DNA from: Spirochaetaceae bacterium UBA6243
GTDB taxonomy: Bacteria > Spirochaetota > Spirochaetia > Treponematales > Rectinemataceae
Direction of reading: 5' to 3'
Length of the DNA stretch: 49,515 nt
Assembly: GCA_002441395.1 (NCBI GenBank)
Contig: DJVZ01000027.1
Location: forward strand, 37,780 to 87,294
In this document: piece after piece, positions 7,976-16,262 of the stretch
Numbering within the stretch: position 1 is the stretch's first letter
Layout: every line of letters starts with the position of its first letter
The notes under the pieces: model-generated
What the model was told of the DNA's origin: nothing
The model's input: only the letters and a program-made list of their open reading frames with translations
Database searches by the model: none
Made by a program: the position numbers and the translations under genes

Positions 7976-8941
7976 TTATTTGAACATTACGGCACCTTTC
8001 ATATAGCCATCTTTCCGTTCCAGCGCTGTGGTAAAAATTTCTTTGGCCTCCTCGACCGGCGCCCAATGCGTGATGAGTTTTTCATTTGAAAATGTACCGT
8101 TGAGCATGAGGTCGATCGTACGCGGGAAAAGATCTCCAAAATGCGGATTTACTCCCGGCTGAATGTTGAGAATTCGCCAGGCATTTGTGTGCCACGCGTC
8201 CAGATCGAACTCGTGCATATGGTGGTGCCATGCGAAATTTTCGATAACCGCTCCGGATTTTGCCAGTGAGAGCGCCATTTCTATCGATGAAGGCTTTCCA
8301 GCTGTCTCTATAATCACATCAAAATAGCGCCTGAATTCTTCAGGAATAGCATTGCCCTCGATTTTTACGATTCGGCTTGCGCCGAATTCTTTTGCAAGCG
8401 CGAGCCTTTTTTCATCAATATCAAATGCGACAACCTCTTTTGCAAGGGTTTTTGCAAGACCCTGCACAAAAATAAGTCCCATATATCCTGCGCCAATAAG
8501 AGCTATGGAATCACCGGGCTGTATCCCGGCGTATACGAGGCCATTGACAATACATACCACTGGCTCAACGACCCAATACTTCAAAGGAATAGTATTTTCC
8601 GGAATGACAGTAACCTTTTGCTCAGTACGTATTGCATGGCGCGCCATGAGTGCACCGCCGGGCGTGCCGATGGGAACCTCATGGCAGGCAACACGCTGCC
8701 CGACCTTGACCGACGACACATTGTCCCCGACTTTAATCACACGCCCCACCCCTTCATGCCCTGCAGCAAACGGATATGGATGGAATTTTCCAAATTTTCC
8801 GGCAAACGAGAGCAGATCCCAACTGCACATTCCGCACATTTCTATTTCCACGAGGACTTCGTGTGCCCTGGGTTCCGGAATCTCTACCTCTCTCAGTTCA
8901 ATTGACCGCTCTCCTAAATACCAAAGGACCTCAGTTTTCAT
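7976..8941 (-). CDS. Zinc-type alcohol/polyol dehydrogenase (MDR family), last gene of the sugar transporter arm
   Basis: A 321-residue medium-chain dehydrogenase. Catalytic zinc ligands are recognisable: C39 in MCGMCSWD, H62-E63 in AGHEGVG, and E127 in VVEPVVC. The NAD(P) loop is LIGAGYMGL (148-156). The four-cysteine structural zinc lobe is absent: the segment after 85 reads ACHEVPIGTPGGALM. It probably oxidises a sugar alcohol or sugar entering through the upstream transporter. The ATG at 8941 has AGGAGG upstream; an earlier in-frame ATG at 8986 lies inside the permease gene and is less likely. Spacing to the permease stop is 11 bases, so it belongs to that operon. The substrate is unknown. 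Confidence 0.88.
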   Translation of the reverse strand: MKTEVLWYLGERSIELREVEIPEPRAHEVLVEIEMCGMCSWDLLSFAGKFGKFHPYPFAAGHEGVGRVIKVGDNVSSVKVGQRVACHEVPIGTPGGALMARHAIRTEQKVTVIPENTIPLKYWVVEPVVCIVNGLVYAGIQPGDSIALIGAGYMGLIFVQGLAKTLAKEVVAFDIDEKRLALAKEFGASRIVKIEGNAIPEEFRRYFDVIIETAGKPSSIEMALSLAKSGAVIENFAWHHHMHEFDLDAWHTNAWRILNIQPGVNPHFGDLFPRTIDLMLNGTFSNEKLITHWAPVEEAKEIFTTALERKDGYMKGAVMFK

Positions 8942-8952
8942 GGCATGCCTCC

Positions 8953-9891
8953 TTACTCTTCTTTTGCTCTGAGCTGATCGAGCCATACCGCTCCGATAAT
9001 GATAAGTCCCTTTACCACTTGCTGGAAATATGGAGAAATACCGAGCAGATTCATGCCATTGTTGATGACACCGATGAGCAAAGCCCCAATAAATGTGCCC
9101 CAGACACTTCCGCGCCCACCACTGAGGCTCGCTCCTCCGATGACAACCGCAGCGATAACGTCGAGCTCATAGCCAGTTCCGGCTATAGGTTCTGCCGAAT
9201 TCAGCCGGGATGTCAAAATGAGCGCGCTGAGCGCTGCCGTAGAACCGGAAATGACATAGACAAGCGTTTTAAAAAAATCCGAATTGATGCCTGATAACCT
9301 TACAGTCTCTTCATTGCCGCCTATTGCATAGGTATAACGCCCAAGTTTTGTCTGCATAAGCACAATGTAGGCGATGATCACTACAACTAAAAATATAATT
9401 ATGGGGATTGGTATTCCGAGTATATAACCGCCACCTATTAGCCGGAACGTTGGAGAAAATCCTGAGATAGGATAGCCACGAGTGTAGATAAGCGCCAGTC
9501 CACGGGCAATACTCATCATGCCGAGTGTAACGACAAATGGCGTAATTCTTGCCTTTGTAACAAATAATCCAGTCACGAGACCACACCCGACACCTACCCC
9601 AAGCGTCGCCAGTATTACGAGAATAATTGGATTCCCAGCCTTGAGCATTCCCGCACAGATAGCACCCGATACTGCCAGCACAGAACCGACCGAAAGGTCG
9701 ATGCCGCCCGTCAGAATTACAAATGTCATCCCTACCGCCATGATCCCGTAAATCGAAGTCTGCCTGATAACATTGATGATATTGTTCAGCGTGAAAAATA
9801 CGGGAGAGAGAATTGAAAGTCCTACGCAGATAAGGAAAAAAGCGAGAATAATGCCATAATTTTTTAGTGTTTCGACAAATTTTACTTTCAT
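8953..9891 (-). CDS. Ribose-type sugar ABC transporter permease (RbsC family)
   Basis: A 312-residue integral membrane protein of the CUT2 permease family, with roughly nine or ten hydrophobic segments. Characteristic stretches are GMTFVILTGGIDLSVGS near 54-70 and AAVVIGGASLSGGRGSVWG near 245-263. It forms the channel for the ATPase encoded directly upstream; start and stop codons overlap as ATGA at 9888-9891. The closest families carry ribose, xylose, galactose or other monosaccharides. The sugar cannot be read from the permease. Confidence 0.95.
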   Translation of the reverse strand: MKVKFVETLKNYGIILAFFLICVGLSILSPVFFTLNNIINVIRQTSIYGIMAVGMTFVILTGGIDLSVGSVLAVSGAICAGMLKAGNPIILVILATLGVGVGCGLVTGLFVTKARITPFVVTLGMMSIARGLALIYTRGYPISGFSPTFRLIGGGYILGIPIPIIIFLVVVIIAYIVLMQTKLGRYTYAIGGNEETVRLSGINSDFFKTLVYVISGSTAALSALILTSRLNSAEPIAGTGYELDVIAAVVIGGASLSGGRGSVWGTFIGALLIGVINNGMNLLGISPYFQQVVKGLIIIGAVWLDQLRAKEE

Positions 9892-11423
9892 GTTTCAGCT
9901 CCTGCAGCTCGAAGTTTTTGTTGGCTTTCATGTTCATGAAGGCCAAGGGCATATTCCATTACCTTTTCACTGTCAGCTTCTTCTCTCTGAAATTCCTTGA
10001 CAATGCTGCCACTGAAGACGACTTCGATCCTGTCACTCATATTGAGTATCTCGGGCAACTCTGAAGAAACCATGATAACGCCCGCTCCTTCTTTTGCCAG
10101 GTTTTGCATGAGTTTATAAATTTCTACTTTTGCACCGACATCGATACCGCGCGTTGGTTCATCGAAAATGTACACTTTGCAATGACGTAAGAACCATTTG
10201 GCAAGTATGATCTTCTGCTGATTGCCGCCGGAGAGGTAGCGCACAAGCTGTTTGGTAGATGGTGTTTTTATCTCCATAAGCTCGACCAGTTTTTCGACAT
10301 GTATATTGAGCTTTTTTTTCTTTAAAAAACCCAATACCGATTCTTTATCGAGAATAGTCATGACCACATTGTCGAAAACCGACAGACCGAGTACCAGACC
10401 CTGACGTTTCCGCTCCTCAGGAATGAGCCCGATACCCTTTCTTACGGCATCGCAGGTGTTGTGAATCTGCACCTCTTTGCCATCGATATAGATCCTGCCG
10501 CTATCTTTTTTCATCCGGCCATAGATCGTCTGCATGATTTCCGTGCGGCCCGCGCCAACAAGGCCAGTAAATCCGACAATTTCTCCGCTTCTGACACTAA
10601 AAGAAACATCTTCGCAGTATCCTTTTTTCGTCAGATTTTCGACGTGCAGGATCTCCTTGCCCAGCGGAACAGAAATTTTGGGATATTGCTCGGTAAGAGT
10701 GCGTCCAACCATATGCCTGATGATTTCCGCAGTCGTGAGTTCTCCTAGGGGCTTCGTCAGAATTTTTTCGCCATCTCTTAAAACAGTAACGCGGTCCGCA
10801 ATCTGGGGGATCTCTTCAAGTCTATGCGATATATAGATAATCGAGACACCACTGTTTCTGAGGTTGCGAATGATTTCAAAAAGCTTATCCACCTCATTGC
10901 CTGTAAGCGATGCGGTTGGCTCATCCATAACAAGAATATCAGAGTTAAGCGATAGGGCTTTCGCAATTTCCACCACCTGCTGATATGCAGGACTCAGCAG
11001 GTATATTTTTGTCTTGGGATTGATATCCACATTGAAGGGTTCCAGAATCCTTTGAACGTCAAGATACATCTTTTTCCAGTCAATCAGACCGCTATGCCGC
11101 ATTGGCTCTCTGCCAATAAAAATGTTTTCAGCGACTGAAAGCTGGCGCATGAGATTGAGTTCCTGATATATAACCGAGACTCCGGCATCAATCATTGCCT
11201 TTATGCCACGAGAGCTGAGCTTCCTGCCCCTGAGCCAGATTTCGCCTTCGTCAGCTTTGTACAACCCGGAGAGTATTTTCATCAGGGTCGATTTCCCCGC
11301 ACCATTTTCACCAACAAGTGCGTGGACTTCTCCTCTCTCCAGATCAAAATCCACGGCTTTGAGGGCCTGCACACCAGGGAAAGATTTGCTTATGCCCTTC
11401 ATCCAAAGCACTCTATCGTCCAT
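9888..11423 (-). CDS. Ribose-type sugar ABC transporter ATPase, two nucleotide-binding domains (RbsA family)
   Basis: A 511-residue double ATPase of the CUT2 class. The first domain has Walker A GENGAGKST (38-46) and Walker B DEPTASLTGNEVD. The second has the degenerate loop GLVGAGRTE, signature LSGGNQQK and DEPTRGIDVGAK, as is normal for RbsA/MglA proteins, where only the first site is fully catalytic. AGGAAAG precedes the ATG. It is separated from the binding-protein gene by a T-tailed hairpin and from the permease by a 4-base overlap. Confidence 0.96.
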   Translation of the reverse strand: MDDRVLWMKGISKSFPGVQALKAVDFDLERGEVHALVGENGAGKSTLMKILSGLYKADEGEIWLRGRKLSSRGIKAMIDAGVSVIYQELNLMRQLSVAENIFIGREPMRHSGLIDWKKMYLDVQRILEPFNVDINPKTKIYLLSPAYQQVVEIAKALSLNSDILVMDEPTASLTGNEVDKLFEIIRNLRNSGVSIIYISHRLEEIPQIADRVTVLRDGEKILTKPLGELTTAEIIRHMVGRTLTEQYPKISVPLGKEILHVENLTKKGYCEDVSFSVRSGEIVGFTGLVGAGRTEIMQTIYGRMKKDSGRIYIDGKEVQIHNTCDAVRKGIGLIPEERKRQGLVLGLSVFDNVVMTILDKESVLGFLKKKKLNIHVEKLVELMEIKTPSTKQLVRYLSGGNQQKIILAKWFLRHCKVYIFDEPTRGIDVGAKVEIYKLMQNLAKEGAGVIMVSSELPEILNMSDRIEVVFSGSIVKEFQREEADSEKVMEYALGLHEHESQQKLRAAGAET

Positions 11424-11454
11424 TTTTTCTTTCCTAGCATTTTACGCAAAAATT

Positions 11455-11484
11455 TAAAAAAGGGCCGGCTGAAGAAGCCGGCCC
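11455..11484 (-). terminator. Hairpin with T-tract between the binding-protein and ATPase genes (partial terminator)
   Basis: Arms 11462-11470 and 11476-11484 pair perfectly over 9 GC-rich bases (AGCCGGCCC type) around a 5-base loop. Read on the minus strand, the hairpin is followed at once by TTTTTTAAATTTTT. It lies about 70 bases after the binding-protein stop and about 30 before the ATPase start. It probably ends most transcripts and lets a minority continue, giving excess binding protein. It may also protect the 3' end of the shorter mRNA. Confidence 0.8.
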
Positions 11485-11556
11485 CACAGAGAGGCTCCCT
11501 TTCCCTTATATGAGACGCCTCCCGATTAGCTGCTCCCACTTCAAAGACATCAAAAT

Positions 11557-12450
11557 CTACTTTGTGACAGGGAGAGGACTGATATAGACAACTTTCTGCG
11601 CCGGATTCACATTATTGCGAATCTTGTTGGCAAGGGCCTCAAGAGCCATGGCAGCCTGTTTTCCGGGGAACTGGTCGATTGTTGCATTCAGCTTGCCTTC
11701 TTTCATATACGTAAAAGCATCCGTTGTTGCATCGAATCCGATCGTCACCTTGCTCGCAGGATTTACGCCAGCAGCAAGCATGGCTTCAATTGCCCCAATA
11801 ATCATCTCATCATTCGCACCAAAGACTGCATCGAACTTCGGATAGACCTGCATGAGGTTTTCCATGACAGACTGGGCTTTTGAGCGGGTAAAATCCGCAC
11901 TCTGCGAAACAAGGAGTTTCACGTTCGAGGTCTTGATGATTTCATCAAAGCCTTTCTTACGGTCAATGGCCGCCGAAGCACCGGGGGTCCCTTCCAGTTC
12001 GATGACAGTGCCCTTGTTCCCCAGTTTCTCAATGATGAACCTTGCTGCCGCGCGTCCTCCTTCGACATTGTCCGCGCCAACATGGATAAGCACGGCATTG
12101 GTGTTGGCTTTCCTGTCCACGGTCGCCACAGGGATGCCTGCCTTGACCGCGTCTTCAATGGCCGGGACAAGCGAATCCTCCGTCAGTGGAGAGATGAGGA
12201 TTCCATCGACTTTCTGTGACACAAAGGTCTCGATAGCAGCCATCTGTTTATCCGAAGCATTTTGGGCATCAATAAAGTTTATCTTTACTCCCAGCTTTGC
12301 GGCTGCAGCTTCAGCTTCCTGCTTCATCGTAACGAAGAACGGAAATTGCAGTCCGGGTACAGTCATGCCGATTACGATTTGCTTCTGCGCAAACACCGCT
12401 GCTGGCACCAAAGCGATGACCACCAATGCGACAAGAACAACCTTTTTCAT
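11557..12450 (-). CDS. Periplasmic sugar-binding protein, ribose/galactose type (RbsB family)
   Basis: A 297-residue secreted binding protein. Residues 1-21 form a signal peptide (MKKVVLVALVVIALVPAAVFA) with a type I cleavage site at AFA/QK and no lipobox cysteine, so it should be free in the periplasm. The mature part has the peripla_BP_4 fold signs, such as IGMTVPGLQFPFF and VDGILISPL. The start has AGGAGG upstream. First gene of the minus-strand arm, divergent from the LacI-family regulator. The ligand is unknown; the catabolic genes across the divide suggest a pentose, hexose or sugar alcohol. Confidence 0.94.
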   Translation of the reverse strand: MKKVVLVALVVIALVPAAVFAQKQIVIGMTVPGLQFPFFVTMKQEAEAAAAKLGVKINFIDAQNASDKQMAAIETFVSQKVDGILISPLTEDSLVPAIEDAVKAGIPVATVDRKANTNAVLIHVGADNVEGGRAAARFIIEKLGNKGTVIELEGTPGASAAIDRKKGFDEIIKTSNVKLLVSQSADFTRSKAQSVMENLMQVYPKFDAVFGANDEMIIGAIEAMLAAGVNPASKVTIGFDATTDAFTYMKEGKLNATIDQFPGKQAAMALEALANKIRNNVNPAQKVVYISPLPVTK

Positions 12451-12488
12451 CGTAGCCTCCTATTTAGAAAAGGTTTGCATTCTGCATT

Positions 12489-12517
12489 ATTATTAAGTGC
12501 TTCAGTGGAATTGTCAA
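12489..12517 (-). promoter_or_regulatory. Promoter of the sugar transporter arm
   Basis: On the minus strand, TTGACA (12517-12512), 17 bases and AATAAT (12494-12489) make a strong sigma-70 promoter. The predicted start is near 12482, about 30 bases before the binding-protein ATG. Operator 1 lies about 35 bases upstream of the -35. Confidence 0.75.
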
Positions 12518-12551
12518 CAAAAAAGTGCAAAATTCTGGATGAAATCATTTG

Positions 12552-12565
12552 TGCAATCGATTGCA
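12552..12565. promoter_or_regulatory. Operator 1: 14-bp perfect palindrome TGCAATCGATTGCA
   Basis: A perfect palindrome of the size and CG-centred form typical of LacI-family operators. It sits between the two divergent promoters and shares its left half (TTTGTGCAATCGAT) with operator 2, whose centre is 134 bases away. Binding by the adjacent regulator is inference. Confidence 0.75.
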
Positions 12566-12653
12566 TAGACTTATTGAATACATACGAAACAGAATATAAA
12601 TATAAATTTTATCTATATATAATATATGTAATAATATTTAAATACTAAAAATA

Positions 12654-12682
12654 TTGACAACAGATTGAATTTGAGATATCGT
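12654..12682 (+). promoter_or_regulatory. Promoter of the LacI regulator and catabolic arm
   Basis: TTGACA (12654-12659), 17 bases and TATCGT (12677-12682). The predicted start, near 12689, falls inside operator 2. A bound repressor would therefore block initiation and make the regulator autoregulated. Confidence 0.65.
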
Positions 12683-12699
12683 TTGTGCAATCGATATCA
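12675..12699. promoter_or_regulatory. Operator 2 (TGCAATCGATATCA) within a larger inverted repeat
   Basis: TGCAATCGATATCA at 12686-12699 matches operator 1 in 12 of 14 positions, with an identical left half. In addition GATATCG (12675-12681) and CGATATC (12692-12698) form a perfect 7-base inverted repeat across a 10-base spacer. The site covers the predicted start of the regulator transcript. Confidence 0.7.
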
Positions 12700-12718
12700 C
12701 GAATAGAGGCTGATCATT

Positions 12719-13747
12719 ATGCCATCATTGAAAGATGTTGCCAGGCTCGCTGGTGTTTCGACATCGACTGTCTCACGTGCCATAAACGGAAATATCCCGG
12801 TATCGGAAGAAACCCTGCGCCGGGTTGAAAAGGCTGTCCGTGATATCAACTACAAACCAAATCTTGTCGCGCGAGGCCTCAGGATAAAAAGCACAAAGCT
12901 CCTGGGCCTTGTAGTGCCCGAAATACAGCATGAGACTTTTATTTCCTTTATCCGTTTCACGGAAGAAGCCGCTGAGGCCAAAGGGTATAACCTCATCATT
13001 GGCTCTACTAATTCCGACCCCGATCGCGAGGAACGATTTATCGAAAATCTTATTCGCCGCAATATCGATGGCATTATTTTTTCTCGGGTTTCAGACAAGA
13101 GCCATGTTTTGAAAATTCTCGACAAGACCAAGATCCCGGTGGTTATCATCGACAGAACGCTGGAAAGGGAAGATATACCTTCAGTCGTCATGGACAACTA
13201 CGCGAGCGGGAAAATAGCGGCCGAGCATCTGCTTTCACTGGGACACGAGCATTTTGCATGTATTACGGGTCCGCTCGATATTGCGATCAATCGTGACAGG
13301 CTTGCGGGTTTCACGGAAACGGTCCACAAGGCAGGGGCTGTTCTCGAAGACAAGTGCATCTATGAAGGGAATTTCAAATTCGAATCAGGGAAAAAAGGAA
13401 TCGCCTATTTTCTGGATACCGGAGCGCAGTTTACCGCGCTGTGGGCCCAAAATGATTACATGGCAATGGGTGTTCTCAATTATCTTTCGAAACATTCCAT
13501 ACCTGTGCCAGAAGCAGTCTCCGTCGTCGGCCTCGACAATATCCAGCAATCCTGGATGATGCAGCCCGCGCTTACCACCATTGCTCAGCCTTTCCGCGAC
13601 ATGTGCAGCCATGCCGTCGATATCATCATCGATCATGCGACAAACAAAGAAGATAAAATGGGAAGAATTCAGATAATGCTTCAGCCCGAACTCATCGTGC
13701 GCGAAACAACGGCAGAACCGCCGGAGAAATGCATTACAGTGAATTGA
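12719..13747 (+). CDS. LacI-family transcriptional regulator of the carbohydrate island
   Basis: A 342-residue regulator. The N-terminal helix-turn-helix reads LKDVARLAGVSTSTVSRAI (about 4-22), followed by the hinge region PNLVARGLR. The rest is a periplasmic-binding-protein-like sensor domain that includes the IDGIIFSRV and VVGLDNI motifs. It is the first gene of the plus-strand arm, 29 bases before the cupin gene, and divergent from the transporter. It probably represses both arms through the two palindromes upstream, with the imported sugar or an early intermediate as inducer; this is inference. Confidence 0.95.
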   Translation: MPSLKDVARLAGVSTSTVSRAINGNIPVSEETLRRVEKAVRDINYKPNLVARGLRIKSTKLLGLVVPEIQHETFISFIRFTEEAAEAKGYNLIIGSTNSDPDREERFIENLIRRNIDGIIFSRVSDKSHVLKILDKTKIPVVIIDRTLEREDIPSVVMDNYASGKIAAEHLLSLGHEHFACITGPLDIAINRDRLAGFTETVHKAGAVLEDKCIYEGNFKFESGKKGIAYFLDTGAQFTALWAQNDYMAMGVLNYLSKHSIPVPEAVSVVGLDNIQQSWMMQPALTTIAQPFRDMCSHAVDIIIDHATNKEDKMGRIQIMLQPELIVRETTAEPPEKCITVN

Positions 13748-13776
13748 ATATATGTCGAGTATAAAGGAGGACTGAA

Positions 13777-14970
13777 ATGGCCCAAGAAAAGCAAATGATT
13801 GAAAAAGCCCTGAATGAAGGAAAAGGAATTTTAAGGCTTGAACCGGCATGGGTTCCGCGCTCATTCTGCATCCCTGGCAGGCGTCTCAAGCTCCATCCCA
13901 ACGATTACTACGCCTATGGTGCGAATCGCGGTGGCATCGATGAACGGTGGTTCGCCTCGACTACCAAGGCTGATAACGGTCCTCTGACGACAGCTTTTGA
14001 AGGTCTTTCGTTTGTCTGGGTAGAGGGAAAACATCATGTACTCCTGAAAGATGCTATTGAAATTGCAGGGCGCGAAATTCTCGGTGATGCTGTCATGAAT
14101 GCTTATGGCGGCTGGCGCGCGTATTCAAAATTTTTCGACAACCAGGAGCCCTTGCCTCACCATGTTCATCATACGGACAAGATGGCCGCAAACATAGATC
14201 AAATGGGCAAGCCTGAAGCTTACTACTTCCCAAAACAGCTCAATAATCACGGCGGATGGTTTCCCTATACTTTCTTTGGCCTCAACCCCGGAACCACGAA
14301 AGAGCAGATCAAGCAATGTCTCGCCGACTGGGATAAAAGAGACAACAATATTCTTGCTCTTTCTCGTGCGTATATGCTACAGCCCGGCACCGGATGGGAC
14401 GTGCCTCCCGGAATCCTCCATGCGCCCGGATCGCTCCTGACCTATGAACCGCAGCGTGCATCCGATGTGTTCTCGATGTTCCAGAATATCGTATGGAATG
14501 CCTATACGCCCAAGGAACTATTGCAGAAAGATATTCCGGAGGACAGAAAGGACGATCTCGATTACTATGTCGATCTTCTCGATTGGGATCTGAATACCGA
14601 TCCTCTCTTCTATGAACATCGTTTCATGTCGCCAAAGCCTGTCAAACCTATAGAAGAAATGCACGCGGAAGGGTATGAAGAATACCACATCGTCTATAAA
14701 ACCCAGTCTTTTTCGGCAAAAGAGCTCACGATTCTGCCGGGCCGCTCCGCCCTCATCAGGGACAAGGGGCCATATGGCGCAATCGTGGTCCAGGGCCACG
14801 GGAAGATGGGTTTGCTCGACATCGAATCGCCTGCCATGATCCGCTTCGGGCAGATGACGCAGGATGAAGTCTTTGTGACGGAGAAAGCGGCCCGCGAAGG
14901 CGTCCTGATAACGAACACGAGCAAGACCGATGAGCTGGTCATGCTCAAGCATTTTGGTCCGGAAGTCTGA
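13777..14970 (+). CDS. Cupin-fold isomerase-like protein, related to class I mannose-6-phosphate isomerases
   Basis: A 397-residue protein, probably with two cupin folds. The N-terminal half carries a histidine-rich metal site, PLPHHVHHTDK (near 125-135), and KPEAYYFPK, which resembles the PMI pattern. GWDVPPGILHAPGS (about 208-221) matches the PMI block that holds a metal-binding His. The C-terminal part (about 308-397) looks like the second, non-catalytic cupin with GPYGAIVVQGHGKM. It is not a standard ManA, and the protein should be treated as a metal-dependent sugar or sugar-phosphate isomerase of unknown substrate. AAAGGAGG precedes the ATG. It is placed directly after the regulator, so it probably performs an early isomerisation step. 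Confidence 0.7.
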   Translation: MAQEKQMIEKALNEGKGILRLEPAWVPRSFCIPGRRLKLHPNDYYAYGANRGGIDERWFASTTKADNGPLTTAFEGLSFVWVEGKHHVLLKDAIEIAGREILGDAVMNAYGGWRAYSKFFDNQEPLPHHVHHTDKMAANIDQMGKPEAYYFPKQLNNHGGWFPYTFFGLNPGTTKEQIKQCLADWDKRDNNILALSRAYMLQPGTGWDVPPGILHAPGSLLTYEPQRASDVFSMFQNIVWNAYTPKELLQKDIPEDRKDDLDYYVDLLDWDLNTDPLFYEHRFMSPKPVKPIEEMHAEGYEEYHIVYKTQSFSAKELTILPGRSALIRDKGPYGAIVVQGHGKMGLLDIESPAMIRFGQMTQDEVFVTEKAAREGVLITNTSKTDELVMLKHFGPEV

Positions 14971-15011
14971 AAGCAACCGATGGTCTTTCTTCTTTGGCTA
15001 GAGGGGAACAT

Positions 15012-16262
15012 ATGATTACGACAAGTGCAGAGCATATACGCTATTTTGGCCGCAATTCGATTGTGCTGAGCAATGAAAAAGTACGGGCGGTCATCGATGA
15101 CCTTGGAGGCATGGTACCGGAATTCAGTCTGAGAAAAAGCAGAGGCGCCATAAATGCACACTGGATTCCCGATTTTCGGGGAAATTCCGGTCAACCGTGG
15201 GACGCGGCGACCCATGCACCTTATTGGAAGGGCAAAATCCTCTATATCCTGGCGGGCGATTTTCCCTGCAGCCCCAGTTTTGGCCCTGATTGTACTGTGG
15301 ATGGCACAAAACTTCCTGCACATGGATGGACGGCAAATGAACGCTGGGCCATGTCTTCATCAGGTATCCTGGCGGATGAAAACGTAGCATATGCGATATT
15401 TTCATTACAGAGTCCTGACAGATCCATGCCGCTATCATACAAAAAATATGATGTGGTCCAAAAAGACCATCCGGTTCATTACTCAGTTATTTCGATAAGG
15501 AATCATGGCGGTTCGCCCATCGCAATCAACATTGCCCATCACAATACAACAGGCGCCCCATTCCTCCAGGCAGGTTGCCGCATCTATGTCAGCGCTCAAA
15601 AATTCCTGACACCTCCATTGCATACAGAGTTTGATGATACAGGCAGGCTTGCGGTGGGTGCGGAATTCGACAGTCTGTACCGGGCACCCTCACGAAATGG
15701 CAAATTGATAGACTTGAGCGTTGTGCCCGGCATGATCGGATTTACCGACTTCGTGACAGGGGCCGTTCCGAAGGATGCGCGCCTGGGCTGGAGCTGCGTG
15801 GTCAATCCTGTGCTCAGGCTCGCATATGTCACTTTCTTCCCGGGCCCCAGAGATATTCCGGAAAAGGATATTCCGCTTGGTTTCAACGATCTCTGGATGC
15901 AATATGGCGGACGCAATTTCACGCCCTGGGCGCTCAGCGAAGGAGGCGCGGATCGCACCTTCTGCCTGGGCACGGAAAACGCAGTCGGCGCTTTTGCGAA
16001 CGGGCTTGAATACTCTCGGGCCAACCCGATTCTATTGGACTCACCCACCATTGTTTCCATCCCTGCAGGAGAAGAAAGAAATCTGTTTTACGGCACCGCG
16101 CTCATCGAGCTTGACGACAGCCTTGCCAGCGAAGCGATCCTCAACATTGAAGCTGAAGACGATGCGCTGGTACTTAAGACCACAAAGAGCTCTCAGCGTA
16201 TTTTGCTCGACGGCTCTTTTTCCTCTCTGAGAGTGCTGATCCGCGCACTCAGCGGGAAATGA
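15012..16262 (+). CDS. Aldose 1-epimerase (mutarotase)-like carbohydrate-binding protein
   Basis: A 416-residue protein with features of the galactose-mutarotase superfamily: LPAHGWTANERW (the HGx...W block near 99-110), NIAHHNTTGAPFL near 176-188 and a beta-rich composition throughout. The residues that would act as catalytic His and Glu cannot be assigned with certainty. The ATG at 15012 has GAGGGG 5 bases upstream; a TTG at 14994 in the same frame is less likely. It overlaps the next gene by 4 bases (ATGA). In context it may interconvert anomers of the imported sugar, or be a lyase/isomerase of the same fold. Confidence 0.65.
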   Translation: MITTSAEHIRYFGRNSIVLSNEKVRAVIDDLGGMVPEFSLRKSRGAINAHWIPDFRGNSGQPWDAATHAPYWKGKILYILAGDFPCSPSFGPDCTVDGTKLPAHGWTANERWAMSSSGILADENVAYAIFSLQSPDRSMPLSYKKYDVVQKDHPVHYSVISIRNHGGSPIAINIAHHNTTGAPFLQAGCRIYVSAQKFLTPPLHTEFDDTGRLAVGAEFDSLYRAPSRNGKLIDLSVVPGMIGFTDFVTGAVPKDARLGWSCVVNPVLRLAYVTFFPGPRDIPEKDIPLGFNDLWMQYGGRNFTPWALSEGGADRTFCLGTENAVGAFANGLEYSRANPILLDSPTIVSIPAGEERNLFYGTALIELDDSLASEAILNIEAEDDALVLKTTKSSQRILLDGSFSSLRVLIRALSGK

